A stretch of 64,000 nucleotides of DNA from Cinclus cinclus (Eukaryota; Chordata; Aves; Passeriformes; Cinclidae). A program made the position numbers and the translations under genes. Under the pieces are notes generated by a model, which was not told where the DNA came from, searched no databases, and saw only the letters and a program-made list of their open reading frames with translations. Positions 49,981 to 60,840 of the stretch are shown here, piece after piece (within the stretch, counting starts at the first letter, position 1; every line of letters begins with the position of its first letter). The DNA is taken from contig NW_026912215.1 in the NCBI RefSeq assembly GCF_963662255.1, forward strand, positions 434,001 through 498,000. The letters run 5' to 3'.

Positions 49981-52566
49981 TTCGCTTCTGCCGCAACGAG
50001 CTCGCTACGAGCACTTTTCTTCTCAACCCTCTAGACCATTGCTTTCTGCTTTTCTTGTCTCGTGAATGGAGACGGAAAGCTTCTCGGCTACAATCTCGCC
50101 TAGAACAACTGCGGCTACACATTAAGCTCGCCCGCAACGCCCTGCTGAAACTTGCCTTCTGGCACCACATTCGCGGGGCAGCCGTCTTTCTTCGGCCACC
50201 TGCCAAGTGGCCCCATATCGCCGCGCTCGTTGCACTCCGCTTGTCAGATTGGCTTCCCGTGGCGCTGATTTCAGCCTGGCCAAATACTCGCGCTGCGAAG
50301 AGCTGTCTCGCAGACAATCATGATCCAGCATAGAAATTTGTCCTGCAATGTTCCCCCCTCTTTTCCCGCATTGTGCTGCTCTGATGAATGCCTTGAGCAT
50401 GGAACGACTTAAGCCAGCAAGTATTCCTCGCCGGCCACCTCTCGCTGTGCAAGAGGTATGCCGTGGACCCTTGGAACGCTGCCAAGCAAAAAGCAGAGCA
50501 GTGACCATAAAAGCGAGGAGAGAGCATGCACGAAGCACACTAGTTCTGTCTAGTGCTTCCCGTGCAGAGAGGCGGCAAAGCTGAATGCCGTGCCAGAGCT
50601 TCACTTCTCGCTGGAGCACAGGAAGGCAAGAATGAAGAGGCAGAACACAGCCTTGGTTTCAGCAGCCTCCGGGACTGCAAAAGTTCAGCAATAGCTCTGT
50701 CAAAGCAGAACTCGGCTGAGAATGCTCTCGCAGCTTGGGAAAGTTAGGCGCAGCTGTTGACCAGCTCTGCCCGTGGCCACAGGCTGCTTCTTCCACCTTC
50801 ACTGTGGCAGAGCTTTTGCGGAGCAGAGACGGCATTCTTCAAGTGCGTGTTCTCCAGGGTGCTGTGAAACAGAGCCTAGCACGCTGTCTCGCTGATACTG
50901 GCTTTCGGCAAGCAGGCGTGCCAGACCGCCTACATTCTGCACTCTGGCAGCCTAGTTGCCAGCTTTCGGCAGCTGCTGTCCTAGCAAGGAAGCTCAGGGA
51001 GTCAAAGCCAGTGCCGGGCGGCACCTTTCTGCTTTGCCCGCCTACGCGGCGCCACGCTCCCTCGGATACTGTGTCCTTTCCCTCTGCACTGCGTCTGCCG
51101 AGGTGCTCTGTGCCTCTCGGAGCAGAAGGGCAAAGGACAGTGTTTTCCACTGCAGGGTAGAAACGGCATTGCTAGCAGGAAAGCTAGATGCCTTGGAACT
51201 GTCCCCTTAGCCCTTGCCACTCACTTCAGGCTCGTACGCTGAGCAGAACAGCCTGCTGTTCTGAAGCTTCGCTGTCTGGCGTTCGTGCCCAGACGCGATT
51301 TCCTTCCCAAGGAGGCGAAGCGCCGTCTACTTCTCGCAGCGATCACGCTGCTCCTGGCTGTCGCTTCTGCCGCAACGAGCTCGCTACGAGCACTTTTCTT
51401 CTCAACCCTCTAGACCATTGCTTTCTGCTTTTCTTGTCTCGTGAATGGAGACGGAAAGCTTCTCGGCTACAATCTCGCCTAGAACAAGTGCGGCTACACA
51501 TTAAGCTCGCCCGCAACGCCCTGCTGAAACTTGCCTTCTGGCACCCCATTCGCGGGGCAGCCGTCTTTCTTCGGCCACCTGCCAAGTGGCCCCATATCGC
51601 CGCGCTCGTTGCACTCCGCTTGTCAGATTGGCTTCCCGTGGCGCTGATTTCAGCCTGGCCAAATACTCGCGCTGCGAAGAGCTGTCTCGCAGACAATCAT
51701 GATCCAGCATAGAAATTTGTCCTGCAATGTTCCCCCCTCTTTTCCCGCATTGTGCTGCTCTGATGAATGCCTTGAGCATGGAACGACTTAAGCCAGCAAG
51801 TATTCCTCGCCGGCCACCTCTCGCTGTGCAAGAGGTATGCCGTGGACCCTTGGAACGCTGCCAAGCAAAAAGCAGAGCAGTGACCATAAAAGCGAGGAGA
51901 GAGCATGCACGAAGCACACTAGTTCTGTCTAGTGCTTCCCGTGCAGAGAGGCGGCAAAGCTGAATGCCGTGCCAGAGCTTCACTTCTCGCTGGAGCACAG
52001 GAAGGCAAGAATGAAGAGGCAGAACACAGCCTTGGTTTCAGCAGCCTCCGGGACTGCAAAAGTTCAGCAATAGCTCTGTCAAAGCAGAACTCGGCTGAGA
52101 ATGCTCTCGCAGCTTGGGAAAGTTAGGCGCAGCTGTTGACCAGCTCTGCCCGTGGCCACAGGCTTCTTCTTCCACCTTCGCTGTGGCAGAGCTTTTGCGG
52201 AGCAGAGACGGCATTCTTCAAGGGCGTGTTCTCCAAGGTGCTGTGAAACAGAGCCTAGCACGCTGTCTCGCTGATACTGGCTTTCGGCAAGCAGGCGTGC
52301 CAGACCGCCTACATTCTGCACTCTGGCAGCCTAGTTGCCAGCTTTCGGCAGCTGCTGTCCTAGCAAGGCAGCTCAGGGAGTCAAAGCCAGTGCCGGGCGG
52401 CACCTTTCTGCTTTGCCCGCCTACGCGGCGCCACGCTCCCTCGGATACTGTGTCCTTTCCCTCTGCACTGCGTCTGCCGAGGTGCTCTGTGCCTCTCGGA
52501 GCAGAAGGGCAAAGGACAATGTTTTCCACAGCAGGGTAGAAATGGCATTGCTAGCAGGAAAGCTAG
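49809..52566 (+). repeat. Units 37 and 38
   Basis: Unit 37 has T at 337, C at 491, A at 523, T at 1200 and A at 1346, with C at 1401. Near its right end it has extra changes between 51139 and 51163 (AGTGTT for AATGTT, CACTGC for CACAGC, and C at site 1520). Unit 38 has G at 316, T at 320, G at 465 and C at 491, and a private T in the stretch near 51274 (CTGTCTGG for CTGGCTGG). The two belong to no longer repeat that I can see. Confidence 0.82.
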
Positions 52567-54117
52567 ATGCCTTGGAACTGTCCCCTTAGCCCTTGCCACT
52601 CACTTCAGGCTCGTACGCTGAGCAGAACAGCCTGCTGTTCTGAAGCTTCGCTGGCTGGCGTTCGTGCCCAGACGCCATTTCCTTCCCAAGGAGGCGAAGC
52701 GCCGTCTACTTCTCGCACCGAGCACGCTGCTCCTGGCTGTCGCTTCTGCCGCAACGAGCTCGCTACGAGCACTTTTCTTCTCAACCCTCTAGACCATTGC
52801 TTTCTGCTTTTCTTGTCTCGTGAATGGAGACGGAAAGCTTCTCGGCTACAATCTCGCCTAGAACAACTGCGGCTACACATTAAGCTCGCCCGGAACGCCC
52901 TGCTGAAACTTGCCTTCTGGCACCCCATTCGCGGGGCAGCCGTCTTTCTTCGGCCACCTGCCAAGTGGCCCCATATCGCCGCGCTCGTTGCACTCCGCTT
53001 GTCAGATTGGCTTCCCGTGGCGCTGATTTCAGCCTGGCCAAATACTCGCGCTGCGAAGAGCTGTCTCGCAGACAATCATGATCCAGCATAGAAATTTGTC
53101 CTGCAATGTTCCCCCCTCTTTTCCCGCATTGTGCTGCTCTGATGAATGCCTTGAGCATGGAACGACTTAAGCCAGCAAGTATTCCTCGCCGGCCACCTCT
53201 CGCTGTGCAAGAGGTATGCCGTGGACCCTTTGAACGCTGCCAAGCAAAAAGCAGAGCAGTGACCATAAAAGCGAGGAGAGAGCATGCACGAAGCACACTA
53301 GTTCTGTCTAGTGCTTCCCGTGCAGAGAGGCGGCAAAGCTGAATGCCGTGCCAGAGCTTCACTTCTCGCTGGAGCACAGGAAGGCAAGAATGAAGAGGCA
53401 GAACACAGCCTTGGTTTCAGCAGCCTCCGGGACTGCAAAAGTTCAGCAATAGCTCTGTCAAAGCAGAACTCGGCTGAGAATGCTCTCGCAGCTTGGGAAA
53501 GTTAGGCGCAGCTGTTGACCAGCTCTGCCCGTGGCCACAGGCTTCTTCTTCCACCTTCACTGTGGCAGAGCTTTTGCGGAGCAGAGAGGGCATTCTTCAA
53601 GGGCGTGTTCTCCAAGGTGCTGTGAAACAGAGCCTAGCACGCTGTCTCGCTGATACTGGCTTTCGGCAAGCAGGCGTGCCAGACCGCCTACATTCTGCAC
53701 TCTGGCAGCCTAGTTGCCAGCTTTCGGCAGCTGCTGTCCTAGCAAGGCAGCTCAGGGAGTCAAAGCCAGTGCCGGGCGGCACCTTTCTGCTTTGCCCGCC
53801 TACGCGGCGCCACGCTCCCTCGGATACTGTGTCCTTTCCCTCTGCACTGCGTCTGCCGAGGTGCTCTGTGCCTCTCGGAGCAGAAGGGCAAAGGACAATG
53901 TTTTCCACAGCAGGGTAGAAATGGCATTGCTAGCAGGAAAGCTAGATGCCTTGGAACTGTCCCCTTAGCCCTTGCCACTCACTTCAGGCTCGTACGCTGA
54001 GCAGAACAGCCTGCTGTTCTGAAGCTTCGCTGGCTGGCGTTCGTGCCCAGACGCGATTTCCTTCCCAAGGAGGCGAAGCGCCGTCTACTTCTCGCACCGA
54101 GCACGCTGCTCCTGGCT
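52370..54117 (+). repeat. Distant copy of type e unit (unit 39)
   Basis: This stretch matches 17895-19642 at an offset of exactly 25 units (34,475 bp), including the rare C at site 274 seen only in units 7, 14 and 39. The limits are 52369 (C) versus 17894 (A) and 54118 (T) versus 19643 (G). The neighbouring units on both sides differ from those of units 7 and 14, so a stretch of about 1.75 kb moved without its HOR context. Confidence 0.84.
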
Positions 54118-56703
54118 TTCGCTTCTGCCGCAACGAGCTCGCTACGAGCACTTTTCTTCTCAACCCTCTAGACCATTGCTTTCTGCTTTTCTTGTCTCGT
54201 GAATGGAGACGGAAAGCTTCTCGGCTACAATCTCGCCTAGAACAAGTGCGGCTACACATTAAGCTCGCCCGCAACGCCCTGCTGAAACTTGCCTTCTGGC
54301 ACCACATTCGCGGGGCAGCCGTCTTTCTTCGGCCACCTGCCAAGTGGCCCCATATCGCCGCGCTCGTTGCACTCCGCTTGTCAGATTGGCTTCCCGTGGC
54401 GCTGATTTCAGCCTGGCCAAATACTCGCGCTGCGAAGAGCTGTCTCGCAGACAATCATGATCCAGCATAGAAATTTGTCCTGCAATGTTCCCCCCTCTTT
54501 TCCCGCATTGTGCTGCTCTGATGAATGCCTTGAGCATGGAACGACTTAAGCCAGCAAGTATTCCTCGCCGGCCACCTCTCGCTGTGCAAGAGGTATGCCG
54601 TGGACCCTTGGAACGCTGCCAAGCAAAAAGCAGAGCAGTGACCATAAAAGCGAGGAGAGAGCATGCACGAAGCACACTAGTTCTGTCTAGTGCTTCCCGT
54701 GCAGAGAGGCGGCAAAGCTGAATGCCGTGCCAGAGCTTCACTTCTCGCTGGAGCACAGGAAGGCAAGAATGAAGAGGCAGAACACAGCCTTGGTTTCAGC
54801 AGCCTCCGGGACTGCAAAAGTTCAGCAATAGCTCTGTCAAAGCAGAACTCGGCTGAGAATGCTCTCGCAGCTTGGGAAAGTTAGGCGCAGCTGTTGACCA
54901 GCTCTGCCCGTGGCCACAGGCTGCTTCTTCCACCTTCGCTGTGGCAGAGCTTTTGCGGAGCAGAGACGGCATTCTTCAAGTGCGTGTTCTCCAGGGTGCT
55001 GTGAAACAGAGCCTAGCACGCTGTCTCGCTGATACTGGCTTTCGGCAAGCAGGCGTGACAGACCGCCTACATTCTGCACTCTGGCAGCCTAGTTGCCAGC
55101 TTTCGGCAGCTGCTGTCCTAGCAAGGCAGCTCAGGGAGTCAAAGCCAGTGCCGGGCGGCACCTTTCTGCTTTGCCCGCCTACGCGGCGCCACGCTCCCTC
55201 GGATACTGTGTCCTTTCCCTCTGCACTGCGTCTGCCGAGGTGCTCTGTGCCTCTCGGAGCAGAAGGGCAAAGGACAATGTTTTCCACAGCAGGGTAGAAA
55301 TGGCATTGCTAGCAGGAAAGCTAGATGCCTTGGAACTGTCCCCTTAGCCCTTGCCACTCACTTCAGGCTCGTACGCTGAGCAGAACAGCCTGCTGTTCTG
55401 AAGCTTCGCTGGCTGGCGTTCGTGCCCAGACGCGATTTCCTTCCCAAGGAGGCGAAGCGCCGTCTACTTCTCGCACCGAGCACGCTGCTCCTGGCTGTCG
55501 CTTCTGCCGCAACGAGCTCGCTACGAGCACTTTTCTTCTCAACCCTCTAGACCATTGCTTTCTGCTTTTCTTGTCTCGTGAATGGAGACGGAAAGCTTCT
55601 CGGCTACAATCTCGCCTAGAACAACTGCGGCTACACATTAAGCTCGCCCGCAACGCCCTGCTGAAACTTGCCTTCTGGCACCCCATTCGCGGGGCAGCCG
55701 TCTTTCTTCGGCCACCTGCCAAGTGGCCCCATATCGCCGCGCTCGTTGCACTCCGCTTGTCAGATTGGCTTCCCGTGGCGCTGATTTCAGCCTGGCCAAA
55801 TACTCGCGCTGCGAAGAGCTGTCTCGCAGACAATCATGATCCAGCATAGAAATTTGTCCTGCAATGTTCCCCCCTCTTTTCCCGCATTGTGCTGCTCTGA
55901 TGAATGCCTTGAGCATGGAACGACTTAAGCCAGCAAGTATTCCTCGCCGGCCACCTCTCGCTGTGCAAGAGGTATGCCGTGGACCCTTTGAACGCTGCCA
56001 AGCAAAAAGCAGAGCAGTGACCATAAAAGCGAGGAGAGAGCATGCACGAAGCACACTAGTTCTGTCTAGTGCTTCCCGTGCAGAGAGGCGGCAAAGCTGA
56101 ATGCCGTGCCAGAGCTTCACTTCTCGCTGGAGCACAGGAAGGCAAGAATGAAGAGGCAGAACACAGCCTTGGTTTCAGCAGCCTCCGGGACTGCAAAAGT
56201 TCAGCAATAGCTCTGTCAAAGCAGAACTCGGCTGAGAATGCTCTCGCAGCTTGGGAAAGTTAGGCGCAGCTGTTGACCAGCTCTGCCCGTGGCCACAGGC
56301 TGCTTCTTCCACCTTCACTGTGGCAGAGCTTTTGCGGAGCAGAGACGGCATTCTTCAAGTGCGTGTTCTCCAGGGTGCTGTGAAACAGAGCCTAGCACGC
56401 TGTCTCGCTGATACTGGCTTTCGGCAAGCAGGCGTGCCAGACCGCCTACATTCTGCACTCTGGCAGCCTAGTTGCCAGCTTTCGGCAGCTGCTGTCCTAG
56501 CAAGGCAGCTCAGGGAGTCAAAGCCAGTGCCGGGCGGCACCTTTCTGCTTTGCCCGCCTAAGCGGCGCCACGCTCCCTCGGATACTGTGTCCTTTCCCTC
56601 TGCACTGCGTCTGCCGAGGTGCTCTGTGCCTCTCGGAGCAGAAGGGCAAAGGACAATGTTTTCCACAGCAGGGTAGAAATGGCATTGCTAGCAGGAAAGC
56701 TAG
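53946..56703 (+). repeat. Units 40 and 41, with the type g block
   Basis: Unit 40 has T at 337, G at 465, C at 491 and A at 523 in its left part and the type g right half with A at 1277. The block 54697-56301 matches 21601-23205 at an offset of 24 units. Unit 41 has C at 491 and T at 829 and leaves the match at 56302 (G versus T at 23206). Its right end has T at 1200 and A at 1401. Confidence 0.84.
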
Positions 56704-58082
56704 ATGCCTTGGAACTGTCCCCTTAGCCCTTGCCACTCACTTCAGGCTCGTACGCTGAGCAGAACAGCCTGCTGTTCTGAAGCTTCGCTGGCTGGCGTTC
56801 GTGCCCAGACGCGATTTCCTTCCCAAGGAGGCGAAGCGCCGTCTACTTCTCGCACCGAGCACGCTGCTCCTGGCTGTCGCTTCTGCCGCAACGAGCTCGC
56901 TACGAGCACTTTTCTTCTCAACCCTCTAGACCATTGCTTTCTGCTTTTCTTGTCTCGTGAATGGAGACGGAAAGCTTCTCGGCTACAATCTCGCCTAGAA
57001 CAACTGCGGCTACACATTAAGCTCGCCCGGAACGCCCTGCTGAAACTTGCCTTCTGGCACCCCATTCGCGGGGCAGCCGTCTTTCTTCGGCCACCTGCCA
57101 AGTGGCCCCATATCGCCGCGCTCGTTGCACTCCGCTTGTCAGATTGGCTTCCCGTGGCGCTGATTTCAGCCTGGCCAAATACTCGCGCTGCGAAGAGCTG
57201 TCTCGCAGACAATCATGATCCAGCATAGAAATTTGTCCTGCAATGTTCCCCCCTCTTTTCCCGCATTGTGCTGCTCTGATGAATGCCTTGAGCATGGAAC
57301 GACTTAAGCCAGCAAGTATTCCTCGCCGGCCACCTCTCGCTGTGCAAGAGGTATGCCGTGGACCCTTTGAACGCTGCCAAGCAAAAAGCAGAGCAGTGAC
57401 CATAAAAGCGAGGAGAGAGCATGCACGAAGCACACTAGTTCTGTCTAGTGCTTCCCGTGCAGAGAGGCGGCAAAGCTGAATGCCGTGCCAGAGCTTCACT
57501 TCTCGCTGGAGCACAGGAAGGCAAGAATGAAGAGGCAGAACACAGCCTTGGTTTCAGCAGCCTCCGGGACTGCAAAAGTTCAGCAATAGCTCTGTCAAAG
57601 CAGAACTCGGCTGAGAATGCTCTCGCAGCTTGTGAAAGTTAGGCGCAGCTGTTGACCAGCTCTGCCCGTGGCCACAGGCTTCTTCTTCCACCTTCGCTGT
57701 GGCAGAGCTTTTGCGGAGCAGAGAGGGCATTCTTCAAGGGCGTGTTCTCCAAGGTGCTGTGAAACAGAGCCTAGCACGCTGTCTCGCTGATACTGGCTTT
57801 CGGCAAGCAGGCGTGCCAGACCGCCTACATTCTGCACTCTGGCAGCCTAGTTGCCAGCTTTCGGCAGCTGCTGTCCTAGCAAGGCAGCTCAGGGAGTCAA
57901 AGCCAGTGCCGGGCGGCACCTTTCTGCTTTGCCCGCCTACGCGGCGCCACGCTCCCTCGGATACTGTGTCCTTTCCCTCTGCACTGCGTCTGCCGAGGTG
58001 CTCTGTGCCTCTCGGAGCAGAAGGGCAAAGGACAATGTTTTCCACAGCAGGGTAGAAATGGCATTGCTAGCAGGAAAGCTAG
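56704..58082 (+). repeat. Recombinant unit 42
   Basis: Left of 57680 this unit follows unit 28 at an offset of 14 units, including the rare T at 57633 (site 1094). Right of 57634 it follows unit 29 and then unit 30 at an offset of 13 units, beginning with T at 57681 (site 1142). The switch lies in the 47 bp 57634-57680, where both parents agree. This is the expected product of misaligned exchange between neighbouring units. The reverse history, with unit 42 as the ancestral form, is possible but needs more steps. Confidence 0.8.
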
Positions 58083-60840
58083 ATGCCTTGGAACTGTCCC
58101 CTTAGCCCTTGCCACTCACTTCAGGCTCGTACGCTGAGCAGAACAGCCTGCTGTTCTGAAGCTTCGCTGGCTGGCGTTCGTGCCCAGACGCGATTTCCTT
58201 CCCAAGGAGGCGAAGCGCCGTCTACTTCTCGCACCGAGCACGCTGCTCCTGGCTTTCGCTTCTGCCGCAACGAGCTCGCTACGAGCACTTTTCTTCTCAA
58301 CCCTCTAGACCATTGCTTTCTGCTTTTCTTGTCTCGTGAATGGAGACGGAAAGCTTCTCGGCTACAATCTCGCCTAGAACAACTGCGGCTACACATTAAG
58401 CTCGCCCGCAACGCCCTGCTGAAACTTGCCTTCTGGCACCCCATTCGCGGGGCAGCCGTCTTTCTTCGGCCACCTGCCAAGTGGCCCCATATCGCCGCGC
58501 TCGTTGCACTCCGCTTGTCAGATTGGCTTCCCGTGGCGCTGATTTCAGCCTGGCCAAATACTCGCGCTGCGAAGAGCTGTCTCGCAGACAATCATGATCC
58601 AGCATAGAAATTTGTCCTGCAATGTTCCCCCCTCTTTTCCCGCATTGTGCTGCTCTGATGAATGCCTTGAGCATGGAACGACTTAAGCCAGCAAGTATTC
58701 CTCGCCGGCCACCTCTCGCTGTGCAAGAGGTATGCCGTGGACCCTTGGAACGCTGCCAAGCAAAAAGCAGAGCAGTGACCATAAAAGCGAGGAGAGAGCA
58801 TGCACGAAGCACACTAGTTCTGTCTAGTGCTTTCCGTGCAGAGAGGCGGCAAAGCTGAATGCCGTGCCAGAGCTTCACTTCTCGCTGGAGCACAGGAAGG
58901 CAAGAATGAAGAGGCAGAACACAGCCTTGGTTTCAGCAGCCTCCGGGACTGCAAAAGTTCAGCAATAGCTCTGTCAAAGCAGAACTCGGCTGAGAATGCT
59001 CTCGCAGCTTGGGAAAGTTAGGCGCAGCTGTTGACCAGCTCTGCCCGTGGCCACAGGCTGCTTCTTCCACCTTCACTGTGGCAGAGCTTTTGCGGAGCAG
59101 AGAGGGCATTCTTCAAGGGCGTGTTCTCCAGGGTGCTGTGAAACAGAGCCTAGCACGCTGTCTCGCTGATCCTGGCTTTCGGCAAGCAGGCGTGCCAGAC
59201 CGCCTACATTCTGCACTCTGGCAGCCTAGTTGCCAGCTTTCGGCAGCTGCTGTCCTAGCAAGGCAGCTCAGGGAGTCAAAGCCAGTGCCGGGCGGCACCT
59301 TTCTGCTTTGCCCGCCTAAGCGGCGCCACGCTCCCTCGGATACTGTGTCCTTTCCCTCTGCACTGCGTCTGCCGAGGTGCTCTCTGCCTCTCGGAGCAGA
59401 AGGGCAAAGGACATTGTTTTCCACAGCAGGGTAGAAATGGCATTGCTAGCAGGAAAGCTAGATGCCTTGGAACTGTCCCCTTAGCCCTTGCCACTCACTT
59501 CAGGCTCGTACGCTGAGCAGAACAGCCTGCTGTTCTGAAGCTTCGCTGGCTGGCGTTCGTGCCCAGACGCGATTTCCTTCCCAAGGAGGCGAAGCGCCGT
59601 CTACTTCTCGCACCGAGCACGCTGCTCCTGGCTGTCGCTTCTGCCGCAACGAGCTCGCTACGAGCACTTTTCTTCTCAACCCTCTAGACCATTGCTTTCT
59701 GCTTTTCTTGTCTCGTGAATGGAGACGGAAAGCTTCTCGGCTACAATCTCGCCTAGAACAACTGCGGCTACACATTAAGCTCGCCCGGAACGCCCTGCTG
59801 AAACTTGCCTTCTGGCACCCCATTCGCGGGGCAGCCGTCTTTCTTCGGCCACCTGCCAAGTGGCCCCATATCGCCGCGCTCGTTGCACTCCGCTTGTCAG
59901 ATTGGCTTCCCGTGGCGCTGATTTCAGCCTGGCCAAATACTCGCGCTGCGAAGAGCTGTCTCGCAGACAATCATGATCCAGCATAGAAATTTGTCCTGCA
60001 ATGTTCCCCCCTCTTTTCCCGCATTGTGCTGCTCTGATGAATGCCTTGAGCATGGAACGACTTAAGCCAGCAAGTATTCCTCGCCGGCCACCTCTCGCTG
60101 TGCAAGAGGTATGCCGTGGACCCTTGGAACGCTGCCAAGCAAAAAGCAGAGCAGTGACCATAAAAGCGAGGAGAGAGCATGCACGAAGCACACTAGTTCT
60201 GTCTAGTGCTTTCCGTGCAGAGAGGCGGCAAAGCTGAATGCCGTGCCAGAGCTTCACTTCTCGCTGGAGCACAGGAAGGCAAGAATGAAGAGGCAGAACA
60301 CAGCCTTGGTTTCAGCAGCCTCCGGGACTGCAAAAGTTCAGCAATAGCTCTGTCAAAGCAGAACTCGGCTGAGAATGCTCTCGCAGCTTGGGAAAGTTAG
60401 GCGCAGCTGTTGACCAGCTCTGCCCGTGGCCACAGGCTGCTTCTTCCACCTTCACTGTGGCAGAGCTTTTGCGGAGCAGAGACGGCATTCTTCAAGTGCG
60501 TGTTCTCCAGGGTGCTGTGAAACAGAGCCTAGCACGCTGTCTCGCTGATACTGGCTTTCGGCAAGCAGGCGTGCCAGACCGCCTACATTCTGCACTCTGG
60601 CAGCCTAGTTGCCAGCTTTCGGCAGCTGCTGTCCTAGCAAGGCAGCTCAGGGAGTCAAAGCCAGTGCCGGGCGGCACCTTTCTGCTTTGCCCGCCTAAGC
60701 GGCGCCACGCTCCCTCGGATACTGTGTCCTTTCCCTCTGCACTGCGTCTGCCGAGGTGCTCTGTGCCTCTCGGAGCAGAAGGGCAAAGGACAATGTTTTC
60801 CACAGCAGGGTAGAAACGGCATTGCTAGCAGGAAAGCTAG
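58083..60840 (+). repeat. Units 43 and 44
   Basis: Unit 43 begins like unit 30 (T at 337, C at 491, T at 915) and keeps that match to 59103. It then has G at 1186 where unit 30 has C, followed by C at 1253, A at 1401, a private C at 59384 and T at 1496. Unit 44 is ordinary, with T at 915, T at 1200, A at 1401 and C at 1520. Confidence 0.82.
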
